A stretch of 64,000 nt of DNA from Zarea fungicola (Eukaryota > Ascomycota > Sordariomycetes > Hypocreales > Cordycipitaceae): the NCBI GenBank assembly GCA_900169235.1, contig FWCC01000112.1:1-64000 (forward strand), given 5' to 3'. Under the pieces are notes generated by a model. The model was not told where the DNA came from. It worked only from the letters and a program-made list of their open reading frames with translations, and did not search any database. The translations under genes and the position numbers were made by a program. Position 1 is the first letter of the stretch. Each line of letters begins with the position of its first letter. Below are positions 11,364 to 22,551 of the stretch, piece by piece.

Positions 11364-12512
11364 CTACAATGCCGACGTAAGAAACTCCATGTCATTTTCA
11401 CTCTTGACCATCGTTATCCCAGACCCATCATCACTCGACGTTGCCAGCCCATCAGGCTCAACCCATTCCTCAATATACGACACAAACGTCCTCTGCACGT
11501 GAATCCCACCATCCATCTGTGCCCTGCGAACCACTTCCCCTGCCGGCGTCGGCTCAATCCTCGTCGTCGTCACCGATCTCGTCGTCATCGCATACGCCTT
11601 GGCCGGGTCAAAGTCATTCTCCACCGCCGCCGCCCGACTCGGCTTCAGCGTCTTCATCTGCTGCACCTTTTGCGACAGCAGTCCGCTAAACGGCAGCAGC
11701 GACCCGACAATCAAGGCAATGCACGTCTCGACGGTGCTCCAGATGGTGAGCCCGACCAGGTCCACCGTCGTGTCGACAATGATTTGCGTCATGCGCGCAA
11801 TCGACACGGCGACAATCAGCAGGCTCAGCGTAAACACGAAGCCCACCGCAATCTTCTTCTTCACGTCCAGGTTCAGCAGCGGCAGGATGGAAAGCGGGAG
11901 GCACACAATGAGAATGTCGGTGAAAATGTCCAGCACCGTGGAGAAGATGACGTTGAACCGCTGCCGGTACAGGTCGAGGCTCGTCGCGCAGTGGCCCGAG
12001 TGGAGGTAGTCGGACGGCGTGTGGCACGACACGGCGTTGGACACGACGGCCCCGACGAGGGAGAGGATCACGACGCCCGAGACGACGAACCACAGGATGC
12101 GCCGCGTCTTGAAGGGGCTGACGACGTGGTAGAAGAGCGTGAGCAGGCTGGCCTTGACCGACCACAGCGACAGCCAAAACAGGTTGATGCTGACAAACTG
12201 CCAGCGCGCGAGGTCGTTGAGCTGCGCGTGCAGCGTCGGCTCGTCTGCGTCGACGTGGCCCGCCACCACCCCGGCCGTGTACCAGAGCGAACCCTGCTGC
12301 AGCTCCTCCAGGATGCACATGACGAGCATGCACGCCCATGCCAGCAGTATCCATGCATCGTCGAGCTTGATCTGACCATAGTTGTATATCCGGAAGGCGA
12401 TGCGCGATGTGACGAAGAGACTGGCCGTGCCAAAGCATGCCCAGATAATGGTTGCCAATCCTGAGCGATGAATATGGTTGGCATCGTCAAGATCGGGTGC
12501 TGACCCGCCCAT
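11364..12512 (-). CDS. seven-helix membrane protein, fungal rhodopsin-like (PTH11-type)
   Basis: A single exon encodes 382 residues. Seven hydrophobic segments are visible at roughly residues 19-40, 50-71, 104-131, 137-162, 187-214, 221-242 and 253-276. The landmarks are those of the fungal Rhodopsin domain family (DUF/Fung_rhodopsin): LDDAWILLAW in helix 2, SVKASLLTLFY in helix 3, the extracellular CHTPSDY loop, DIFTDILIVCLPL in helix 5 and TIWSTVETCIALIVGSLLP in helix 7. The cytoplasmic tail of about 100 residues is polar. There is no N-terminal CFEM domain, so it is not a full PTH11 architecture. Members are thought to be plasma-membrane receptors or sensors, but ligands are unknown for nearly all of them. 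Confidence 0.92.
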   Translation of the reverse strand: MGGSAPDLDDANHIHRSGLATIIWACFGTASLFVTSRIAFRIYNYGQIKLDDAWILLAWACMLVMCILEELQQGSLWYTAGVVAGHVDADEPTLHAQLNDLARWQFVSINLFWLSLWSVKASLLTLFYHVVSPFKTRRILWFVVSGVVILSLVGAVVSNAVSCHTPSDYLHSGHCATSLDLYRQRFNVIFSTVLDIFTDILIVCLPLSILPLLNLDVKKKIAVGFVFTLSLLIVAVSIARMTQIIVDTTVDLVGLTIWSTVETCIALIVGSLLPFSGLLSQKVQQMKTLKPSRAAAVENDFDPAKAYAMTTRSVTTTRIEPTPAGEVVRRAQMDGGIHVQRTFVSYIEEWVEPDGLATSSDDGSGITMVKSENDMEFLTSAL

Positions 12513-14646
12513 TGTGGCGATTTTTGAATAAGCGTAATCTCTCTGTTATTGGGACTGGGGCCAGTATTGTGATTATCTTTACTATCGAAAGAAACTGTCG
12601 CTTTTCTTCTAGAAAAGGGGGTAATATGCAGGGATGTAGGTGAGGCACTCGGGACCGGGGCGTGTCACGATTGCTGAGAAGCTGAGGCAGTTACACTTGA
12701 GAGGCGTCAAGATTGTAATAGGTAAGGCGGAAATTTCTCTTTAATTGAATTGAGTTTTGCTGAGATGAGAAAGCTTACAGTTATTATACCAAGACAGTTT
12801 TAGAGCGTCGCAAACTCCCCTCCTTGTAAACGAACTCCTTCCTTCCATTATGGAGTATGTAAGATGTAAGACGCCACGCCACATGGATAGCTTGGCGATC
12901 CATTTCGGAGGTAAGCAGTAGATTGAACCGTCGCACCCACCATTAATATCGCCGTACAGGGCATCAAAGATGTCTGTGATTGATACCTACCACCTATCTA
13001 CCACCTACCTGCATTTAACACAGATGAGATCTTGGATACTTATAATTTGAGTAACAACAATAACGCGTCATCCGTGTCATGAACCTTGCAAAACTCCCAG
13101 TCCGGCTGAAGCAAGGCCGGGATCATCCAGTGCTGCTGACTTCTGAGTGGCGTGCGGCTGGGCAGGCATTCGCTGCGCTTGCACAGAGTAGCCAATCATG
13201 CCCGATATTGAAAGCATCATCGCCATGGTGGGAATCGCAAAATTGATTGAATCCCAAGCGAAACCCGAAGAGCCGTAAGCTGACGGGAGGACGTTTAATC
13301 CATCGTTCCAGAAGCTGGTTCAAGGCTTGGACTCGGCATTTAAACAATTCGCTGCACGGGCCCTGTATCGCGGGGTAATGACCACGTTGATTAGTTTTAG
13401 TCTGATGAATTGAAAGAATGCATCGGCAGTTATCTCGCAACGTAGTAATCTAGATTGCCATGTGGACATGCCCTGCATCCACAGTCTGCGACCTTGGAGG
13501 CGAGGCAGGCTGTTTGCATGTTTTAATTGAAATTACATCTGGTACTGTTTCTTTCTAGCTGCAGCATGTCAGTGAGATGTTGTCTTTGCATGTTGACCAG
13601 AATTTGAGGCTCCTGTAATCTGGGGTAATGGATCTATGAGCTCGCTGAGATCAACAAGTCAGCCTCTAAAATCACGCCCCATCCTAGTAGCCATTGCATG
13701 CAGGAGACTTGGATGGGTCGTGTAATAAATTTGCCTACTTGGCGGAAATGAAAATAATTGAAATATTTTTTCTTTCTGTCTTTTGCAGATTGCCGTTGCA
13801 GATAATGGACAATATGCGACAATGCACCGTCTGCCAACCCTCCCCTCGAGTCTAACTTACCAGAATGACGACTCAGCATGCTCTGACGCAGCCAGAGACA
13901 GAATCCGCCAAGTGCCTTCCAAGTAGTTCCCCCCAAAAAAGTCTCAGTTAATTTACATAAGATAGTCGTCCCGGGCTATGCATACGAACCACATCCTGCC
14001 CGCTCCAGCATCTTGTGACAGCCTCCAGCCCGATTCTGAACTAGTCGTAGGAGCGACTGACGCAAACGAAAGGATTACGGCAGTATCAATGGACAATGAC
14101 TAGTCACGGGTCTACTCTACTCCCGTTGCCCAGTTCCAAGAAAGCTCGGCCGGTTCTGCCATGCACCGTCACAGCATTGAGATACAGCCTAGGTTGTCCG
14201 ACACAGCTAGAGCATTTATAGCAAGGAGCCACGCGACAAAATGTTCTCATCTAAATACCCCAAAGAAAAAGGTGGAATGGCCATTAGTATTGATCAGTTG
14301 TTGTGCAGAGTCGCTGAGGAGATGCCAGGTTTTCTCAGTCCTTTGACTAATTGCGGGTGCAAAATGGAACGAGGTGCTTCCGACGTAGTGAGGACCATCA
14401 ATATACAGCTCCAAGTGATGACAGGCACAATATGTGTTTAACAGAAGTTTCAACCAAGGCTGCAAGTGCTTCATGCCTACTGGTCTAGCCATGCAAGATC
14501 GTAGCAACACGCGGAAACGAATGCAAAACACAGGCCCGTTACAATTTGCGCTGATTCTCAAGCCTTCCACAAAACAAAACAATGAGCCTACTATGAAACG
14601 GTCTCCAGTACAAAAAATAATCATTTCAAACTGGGATTCTCATTGC
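12513..14646. other. gene-free region
   Basis: About 2.1 kb lies between the start of the rhodopsin-like gene and the 3' end of the glycine-zipper gene. Only short open frames without recognisable domains occur. Around 12987-13012 there is a short stretch of ACCTACC/ACCTATC units. No RNA gene or mobile element was recognised. Confidence 0.55.
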
Positions 14647-15413
14647 TCAATCAGAGCTACTAGAGCTGCTCGAGCTTCCCCGGCGACCGTGATGCTTTTC
14701 CTTCTTGTGCTTCTTGTCCTTTTTATCCTTCTTGTCCTTTTTATCCTTTTTATGCTTGCCCCCCTCAAACTTGTTCTCCAACACATTCGCGCCAATGGCG
14801 CCGGCGACAGCAGCGCCGACAGTGCCCAGCATGCCGCCACCGGCTTTATGACCCGCGAACGCGCCGACACCGCCGCCAAGCAGCGTCGCGCCAAGACCTC
14901 GATCGCCCTCCGGCCCTACCGGCGGTCCCCCGGGATGCTGCTGACCAGGGTACTGGCCGGGGCCCCCGTACTGATTGCCGCCTTGTTGTTGGTGGTATTG
15001 CTGCTGCTGCTGCTGCTGCTGGCGGGGATCGCCTCCTCCGTACTGCTGCCCGTATCCTGGCTGGCCGCCGCCATACTGCTGCTGCTGGGGCGGAGGAGCA
15101 CCGCCGTAATGCTGCTGCTGCTGTTGCTGGGGCGGCGGCTGGTATCCAGGTCCTTGATTATACGGCGAGTGGGATGGGGGATGATTGTCGTATTGCGGCT
15201 TTTGGAGTATTAGAATTAGTACTTGGGATGGCTCGCGACGCTGGGGTGTAAGGGTTATCCAACCTGCTGGGAATAGCCCCCTTGCTGCTGAGGATATCCG
15301 CCTTGATTATAACCCTGCTGCGGTGGATAGTTCTGATAACCTCCTCCCTGCTGCTGTTGCTGCGGAGGACCGCCATGGCCGCCGCCACCACCGTAATAGT
15401 TCTGTGCTGACAT
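14647..15413 (-). CDS. glycine-zipper protein with Q/P/Y-rich head and Lys/Ser tail
   Basis: Two exons, 15413-15264 and 15198-14647, join in phase 0 across a 65-nt intron with a CTAAT branch site and give 233 residues. Residues 1-145 are Gln/Gly/Pro/Tyr-rich (many QQQQ and YGGG units), a prion-like composition. Residues 150-195 are a glycine zipper (GAGAFAGHKAGG, GTVGAAVAGAIGAN) of the type seen in 2TM glycine-zipper proteins. Then come KKD triplets (about 200-211) and a run of eight Ser followed by a final Asp. There is no signal peptide. Similar proteins are common in filamentous fungi, without a known function. The zipper could insert in membranes or self-assemble, which is inference. The start is the first ATG in frame with the conserved AQNYYGG opening. 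Confidence 0.85.
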
Positions 15414-18400
15414 TGGGATGCTTATCCTATTAAACAATGTCGGCTAAGTGTACACTTTCGTTAAAGGTGATAGTAAAGGCGCGATAGTCTTTGAGGATGC
15501 CAGTAGAGCAAAGAAACGTAATGCGACGATGTGATGGGTGGCCTGAGATATATTCGCCAGGATGGGCGGCAGCTTGTCAGCTTTATTATACAGCGGGTTC
15601 GTGTTGCGTGACAACCGTATTGAGGGGTGCCACTCGGCGGCCTCCTGATAGCCTGCTAGCAAGCCACGGTGCACTGTGCGTAGCGAATTCATTAAGCCAC
15701 TACTGTTTCAGGATTGTGAAGAATGTCCATGGGGATGACGTATGTTTTTGCCAATCCAAAGACCAAGTCAAGTCACGATCCGCCTACGATTATTTATTCC
15801 GCATTAAATCAAAGGAAAACCTCAATATTAGTAGTTGATGGAATACCAAAGCAGGATAAAAAGGTCTTATAAAAGAAGAAGGGCAGCCAAGCTCACAGGA
15901 TAAAATGTGATTAATTCAATCCAACAAGTGCACTAGGTTTAGTTAGTTAGAACTATTACTGCCCCGATCATAACCATAATGACAAGGAGCAAGAGCACAA
16001 TCATGCCTTTCACCGTGATCAGAAAGACCATTAGCATCTTTTAACAAACCCTCCTCTCTGTACCGGCACATTCTTGGGTTGTATTTTGGCGGAGCGCTCT
16101 CTAAAGGCCGTTGTTCTTCTGAAGGATAGGCTTATTTATAACCTTGTTAGCGTGGCCAAGCCTATTACGCTTTTAACAAGCCCACCTACCTATACCTAGA
16201 AGCTGAACAAAGGTTGTAATAGCAATGTCGGTATCCAGCCTCAAGAAAGAAAAACTGCAGGAGGGGCTATTAATGCGCTTAAAAGATTTGTTCACGAAAT
16301 CGAAAGAATGAATGTAGTGATTTGTTGAAATTGGTGCCGAGCGCAGTCACGCGAACCGAGTGCTATGGCATGAAATCTCAGACTTACAAGGAAAGTATGG
16401 AGCGCGTTCACTGCATTCACTTTCGCTAATTTTTAGCAGTGCCCAGTCTAGGGAACAAATGGCGAGTGCATCACATATATTTCGCGTCGGTGGGACAAAG
16501 AAGGCCCTCAACCCCAAGTCTAGTAGTCATCTCACCATAACCGTCTGCATTCCTCCACAAACCCTGCAGATTCCTCGTGCTTGCCTAGCCACGCCTCACT
16601 GGAACCGGACGTAGTTCTGCAGTTGCACTGTAAACGCCGACAAGTTCTCGAAAATCCGCACTTATATGCGAGGGACACGGCAAAGAGATGTCCATGACGC
16701 CGGAGAGCGCCTTTGCTCAATTATAGAAAATCATACGCGCTGAAAATGTATATAAAAACAACCAGGTAACTTATGTAAAAAGCTAATCTATAACGGGGGA
16801 AACTTGCGCACACGCAGGGGTCATGGTGCCATGTGGACTGAACTTGTCGCTGATCGAAAAGTGTTGCGAGAAATACCAGGAGGTATGAAGCAATTATGTT
16901 ATCTTTTGATAAGTGAAGTGTATTTCGAGTGTCGCTGTCTAGCGCCGCGATCGTAACGGTGATTTTATCATCGTTTTCAGTACTATACTGAGGCTTCATT
17001 ATGGAGCTTCATTCAATCGAGAAAGAGACGAGAACTGGACCACACATAATCATGGATGCCGCACGAAAAAAGAGGCGATAATCATTTCACGTTATGATAC
17101 TGCCAATCATTAGTACTTATGAGGAATTCCTTATTATACCGCCTCCGCTCTCGGTGAATCCAGACGCCAGACCTTCCATGTTCGACCTCGTGTACTCACC
17201 TCCAATGAGTATGCCCAAGAAAGTGCTGTTCGCTCGCAGTATTTGTCAACATATATCGTGTCTACGCAATTCTCCGCTACTGGCCGTTCGTAGTACTTGA
17301 GCAATCTTTCATCCGTGATTTGTCACTGGTTCAGGGCAGACTGGCCGTGACTGATTGCCGTGATGAAATGCGACGTTAAAGACTCGCACTGCTCTAGTAC
17401 TGGGAAATGCCAAGTCCATGGCTATGAAAACTCGTGCCGATTTACGTTGCTGAAAACTGGCCATCCTAGTGCCAGCCGTATGTATTCTAAAGCGATTTCT
17501 GGCAACTATCAAGCCAATGAAGCAAAGAAAAACTTCCCATTGACATAACCTGGCTAGATTCACAGATCCTGTGAGGCCCTAATCTGGGCACCGGGCAAGA
17601 AACGCCGAGGTGCCGCTAGTTCAGCACTAACTAGACCGACACATGCAGGAACAAGCTGATTTCATATCGCCAAGGCCAAGGCGAACAGTAGAATTTGACC
17701 TAGATTTCTTTCTAATCATTGAAGACTTCTAAATATAATGGAGTGCCGTTCTGTTTTAGCATGCTGCCCACGTGGCTAGCAACTGCACGGCAACTTCTGG
17801 CATGACTCTTGACGCAACTTTGAGGTTCTGAGCTCCATTCAATGCCGAGCAGCCGCGGGTTTAAATCAGGCGGCACTAAACCAACCCCGCCATCAAATGC
17901 GATCAAACCCACTCACAAATGTGAGACTGGACAAAATAGGTAAATGCTCCATGTGTAAGCCATCGCCGGTGATTACCTCATGTAGACAACCATGCAGAAT
18001 TAGAGTTGGCTATAAAACCACATTCACAAGATACGTACAATAAAATGACGTATTTTTAATTCTCTAATTATAGGCTGCTGGGTATCAAGCAGAGCTTGGA
18101 GCCACCGATGGCGTCATCCGATCAATTCCGATCAATTACGGGTGACCTCTGAGCAGGCCCGTGGCTGACATGGCGCTGTCAATAGCTGTCGACGCGATAT
18201 TGCGTGTTGACGCATTTTAATTTGTCTTGTAAATGTATCAATAGAGTTGGTGTCGGGAACCACGGAAAAACTAATAGCATACTGTTGCATTATTGTACAA
18301 TAAACTTGATCCAAGTTCTACAAGCATGGGAGAGATTTTTCAAGTGCATCCTGGCCGTTTGATGACAGGCCATCACCCTCCTTGCACCTCGGAAATGTAC

Positions 18401-18425
18401 CCAAAAAGCAATTCAAGATAGCATG
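15414..18425. other. gene-free region
   Basis: This 3 kb stretch separates the conserved genes on the left from the putative biosynthetic group on the right. It is AT-richer than the left side. Only short open frames were seen, including a 28-codon one at about 16225 that resembles nothing I know. No element ends, long repeats or RNA genes were recognised. Confidence 0.5.
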
Positions 18426-20248
18426 TTATTGAGCTTGACAAGATGCGATGTCTTTGTAAACCGCTTCAATCTCTGCCGCGTAGAGCTGCCATGTTTCTTT
18501 TCGTCTTGTTGTGCCTTTGTCAGTCTTTGGAAACTCGGCACTATGCGGCAACACCGCCAAAGCCTCAGGGTAGTGGATGTTTTCCCTCGAGTTATTGCAC
18601 ACATCTGAGACTAATTGAAACAGGTTGCGTCTAAACTCTGGCAACATGTCTTGTGACACTGGCCGAGAGGGTACAACGAGAGCACCAAGCTCTGGTCGCG
18701 CGTGGCCAAATGCTAGCGCAGACTTGACCAATGACGAATTCATCAGTGCTCCTTCCACGGTGTGAGGCACAACATTCTGTCCGTGTGATAGCACTAAAAC
18801 GTCGTCAAGACGCCCACACACCATGTAGTCACCATGATGCTCACCACTGGCTCTTATATCATCTTGCAGATGAAACGGCTCAATCCAGCCAGGGACGTTG
18901 ACAATAAACTGACATCTAACGTCATTATTTGCTGGAGTTATTCCATCACTCAATTGTTTGACGCGGATGCCCATGTCCTGACGCAGCTTGAAATACCTCC
19001 AGTCATGGCTCGGAGATGGATAGCTCAGGATTGATAATATGCCGGTTTCGGTGGAGCCATATATAGAAGAAAGGCGTATTCCCGCAGCCGCAAGTCCATC
19101 ACCGACACTTCCCTTCAGAGTTGAGCCTGAAAATGCGACCCATTTAAGTCTTGAGAGCGCTAGGATGCCGATGCCGTAAAGATTCTGCAAAACTGATGGC
19201 ACCGTGGCAAGATGATCGGCTCCGCAGTGGCGAAGCCATTGCAGAACTCTCGCCGCTGGCAGTTGTTTGCTTGTCGGAGAAGGGAGACAGAGAACGACAC
19301 CGGTCGTCATACACCGCATCGAGATCAGGAATCCATATGTCTATGATTGAGGTCAGTACGGGCTATTAAAACTTCCTCGGGCAGGCCACATGCATGGTAA
19401 ACTCCAGCCGTCAAGGCGACAGCGCCCTGGGTGAGAGGGGTCTCTGGGCATTCATTAAACGCATACGATAACGTCCACCTGTGCGATTGGCGAATGGCTT
19501 TTGGCAAGCCCGTTGTGCCAGATGAATGCATGATGACGGCATTGGCCCGCAAGTCGTCAAAGTCGTCAGTCCTTTCGTACAATGGAATATCGATATCGCC
19601 AAGTAAGTCGACTGCCATCATGGACTGCAGTGAAGCGCTTTCTATGACCTTGACGTCACCGCTCTCAGGTGGAAGCATATCCAAGGCGTTATTTACAACT
19701 TGACGAGTGCCATTTGATATTACAATCGCGCATGCACCGGTCTCGTGAAGTAGTGAGCTAATAGCACGCGCGCTTTGTCGATCAGACAATAAAACAACCT
19801 ATACGAAGTTTAATTGCCGCATGCAGGGAAAAGAAATGATAAACAACGAACTCACCGGCCTGTTTATACTCTGAACGGCCAATGCGTAAATATGAACCTT
19901 GACGCTGCTTTGCAAGATGACTGCGATCGGCTTGCCCCTGTTATTATCTTTGTCGCATCTCGAGCTATCCAAAGACTGTAAATGAACTGATATTTCTTTT
20001 GCGCAGAATTGAGCTGCGCATTTAAGAAGCCTATACGAAATATCCTTTGAGTCAAGTTCGCCAGCATCGATGCACTCCTGCCTACAAAATACGTGGTCAG
20101 GGTTATGCCTTGCATTATGATCCACAATCTCCGTAAGAGTTCGAAGAATACCGTCGGTATTACGTAGAGCGATACTGCTATTGCTACCTGTCTGTGGGAG
20201 CGGTGAGAAATGAGTCGGAACTCTAGGTGGCGTCCAGTTGGAAGCCAT
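18426..20248 (-). CDS. stand-alone adenylating enzyme, NRPS-like A domain
   Basis: This is an AMP-binding (ANL family) enzyme that should activate a carboxylic or amino acid as the acyl-adenylate. Exon 1 is 20248-19856 and joins exon 2 (from 19798) in phase 0. Exon 3 is 19340-18426. The exon 2/3 junction is uncertain: splicing at GGA|GTTTAC (19403/19402) closes the frame and gives 567 residues, but it removes the YHA that normally belongs to a core motif. Core motifs seen are SSGTTGLPK (about 223-231), YGSTETGIL, GRLDDVLVLSHGQ and PKTDKGTTRRK. The last two are typical of fungal NRPS-like A-T-R or A-T-TE enzymes such as the alpha-aminoadipate reductase group. No thiolation, reductase or condensation domain follows: the frame stops 15 residues after EIEAVYK. 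It is divergent from the PLP-enzyme gene across 1.2 kb of shared upstream DNA. It may be a free-standing ligase or a remnant of a longer gene. Confidence 0.82.
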
Positions 20249-21470
20249 TATGACGTGTTATGCTAGTAAGAATGCACCATGAGGATCGCGTCTATATCTC
20301 TTTCATGAGCAAGATTGATAGAACCAACTTCGTATGTATAGCTCTCTGTTTTAAAGCGATATGTAGGAGGTCATCTGGTTACATGAGAGTAGTTGCGGCA
20401 GGGACTTGGATAGAGTCCTATAAATATCTATTTAATGCTCAAGCAGTTGAATTTTCATCCATGAAAGAAGAAGGACCGGGACCGGGTTATTCGAGAGGTT
20501 TTTAGACCGCGGCTTTCGGCGTTCACCTGCTTGTCAGCAGGGGTTCAAGGGCTAGGCCTGTCAGTAGATTCTACGAAAAATCTTCAGTCACGATCATTGT
20601 GCGGTAATCCGGTTTCTCCGACCGAAAGAGGACAACAGTGAAAGTGATTGCTATTGCCAGCTGTGTTTCAGAGAAACGGAATAAGAACCGGAACTTACTT
20701 GTAAGCCTAATTTAAATTGTCCGCTAGCTATTACCGCAGCCCACCCAAGTGCGGGCCCTCAACGTTAGATGACCAGCCTGTCGGATCCATAACGTTCGAA
20801 AATGGCAAATGCACCAGTGGAGCGTTCTTCTTACCAACCGTCGTATACCGTCTGCTCACCAAGCAGTTGACTAGTCCAAGCAGTGGCGTAGCTTGAGATT
20901 TACAGCTAGTAGGTTAGGGCCGATATGATGTAGGATGTGCCACGGAACATGGATGAGAATCTGGATGACTTCAAGTCTTACGACAGGGCCTGTAGCGAGA
21001 CTAGTAAACTGGAAAGGAAACGGAGCTGTTGATGTGAATTCCTCATTATTTCGGGTACTGATACAATGGACACTGATTATCAACAGTACTGAACGGGAGA
21101 ACGTGACTGTGAGCCTGAAACACTTTGTTGCGCCTTCAAGATAGTATTCGGTTGATAATTCGCTAAACTGTATGCAAAGGAGGCGGAATGTAAGCGAGCA
21201 AACGCCCTCCAAAAACGCCTAAGCTGATTATAAACCAATAAAAAGCATCAGATCCGTAACTGAAAATTAGAGAAAGCCCGGTTCGTGTATAAATGAAAAC
21301 GCTGGCAACCACTTTGTACATAGCTAACGTACCAACCGTAGCTACAGCTCGGATTCTTGGACGACGTGTAACAATACTTTTATAGCGCAACAAGCGATAT
21401 ACCATCACTAATTTAGTGTTAATCTAGCTCATACCAGTCCTTCAAATTTCTTGGTGTCTTTCCACACGTC
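20249..21470. other. shared divergent promoter region of the A-domain and PLP-enzyme genes
   Basis: This 1.2 kb lies between two divergently transcribed genes and so is probably a bidirectional control region. No ORF with a recognisable product, clear palindrome or repeat was found by eye, and no TATA box stands at the expected distance for either gene. Confidence 0.5.
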
Positions 21471-22421
21471 ATGAAGCAAACACCACCCTGCCCAGCAAGC
21501 AGTGTTCTCGAAGCAATAGGCAACACACCAGTCGTGCGCCTCAACCATGTGGTACCACATGGATGCGCTGACGTATACGTTAAATTGGAGTTTTTTAATC
21601 CGACAGGCTCATACAAAGACCGCATGGCAAAATCTATGATTGAGTGTGCAGAAAGCTCTGGAGCATTACGACCAGGAATGACAGTGGTGGAGGCGAGCGG
21701 TGGTAGCACGGGAAGCTCATTAGCGCTTGTCTGTGCGGCCAAGGGGTACGGTTTTCAAGTGATTAGCTCAAACGCATTTGCTAAAGAGAAGCTAAAGACT
21801 GTGGCTGCATTTGGTGGCGCGGTTGAGCTGATACACAGCCCGACTGGGAAAATCACGGAGGACCTGTGTCCAAAAATGATTACCCGCGCAGAAGAAACGG
21901 CACAGGAGGATCAAGTCTATTGGACCGATCAATTTACGAATACAGACGCCTTTATTGGATACGGCAGCCTTGGAGAGGAACTTGTGCAGCAGTTTCCGAG
22001 CGGCATTCACGGCTTTTGTGGTGCCGTTGGAACAGCCGGCATGGTAATGGGCGTTGCCAAGATCCTTAAGCCTGCATTTGAAGATATCAAAGTCGTGGTT
22101 CTTGAACCAGCTACCTCGCCAGCCATCTCTGCAGGCAGATCTGGAGCCCACGGTATTGAGGGCGTGGGTATTGGGGATGTACCAGCGTTATTGGATAAGC
22201 AGCTGTACGATGAGGCGTGGCCAGTTGAAGAAACAGAAGCAAAAGCCATGTGCCGAGCATTGGCAGTACAGGAAGGATTGTTAGTGGGGGCTTCAACAGG
22301 CATGAATGTTGTGGCTGCTATCAAGTTAGCCAGGGAATTGGGGCCAGGGAAGACGGTCGTGACTGTGGCCTGTGATACTGGCTTGAAGTACTTGCATGGT
22401 GACTTATTTTCCAACATTTAG
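21471..22421 (+). CDS. cysteine-synthase-like PLP enzyme (fold type II, beta-replacement)
   Basis: A single exon encodes 316 residues, the usual length of bacterial-type O-acetylserine sulfhydrylases, without a mitochondrial presequence. The PLP lysine is in NPTGSYKDR (Lys49). The phosphate-binding loop is VGTAGMVMG (about 186-194), and GIEGVGIGDVP and CDTGLKYL match the later family blocks. The substrate-binding loop, canonically TSGNT, reads SGGST (residues 76-80), so the conserved Asn is Ser79. This departs from housekeeping cysteine synthases and suggests a different acceptor or amino-acid substrate. In other clusters such enzymes make non-protein amino acids (for example diaminopropionate-type or aspergillomarasmine-type chemistry). 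Placement beside an adenylating enzyme, an O-methyltransferase and an oxygenase supports a specialised role, which is inference. The gene converges on the O-methyltransferase with a gap of 130 bp. Confidence 0.9.
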   Translation: MKQTPPCPASSVLEAIGNTPVVRLNHVVPHGCADVYVKLEFFNPTGSYKDRMAKSMIECAESSGALRPGMTVVEASGGSTGSSLALVCAAKGYGFQVISSNAFAKEKLKTVAAFGGAVELIHSPTGKITEDLCPKMITRAEETAQEDQVYWTDQFTNTDAFIGYGSLGEELVQQFPSGIHGFCGAVGTAGMVMGVAKILKPAFEDIKVVVLEPATSPAISAGRSGAHGIEGVGIGDVPALLDKQLYDEAWPVEETEAKAMCRALAVQEGLLVGASTGMNVVAAIKLARELGPGKTVVTVACDTGLKYLHGDLFSNI

Positions 22422-22551
22422 AATTTATCACCAAAGTTAAGGAATGGGATCTTGGACGTCAAATTAGCTATCATGATGCTTAGCACGCCCATTTTAACCC
22501 ACCAGCATGTTTATCTGGTTTCTGTAGAAGCACACTCGTCGCAGACTTTCT

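Noticed and set aside
11499..12464. Long plus-strand frame opposite the rhodopsin-like gene
   Set aside because: Arg/His-rich shadow frame of a gene with seven clear membrane helices on the minus strand.
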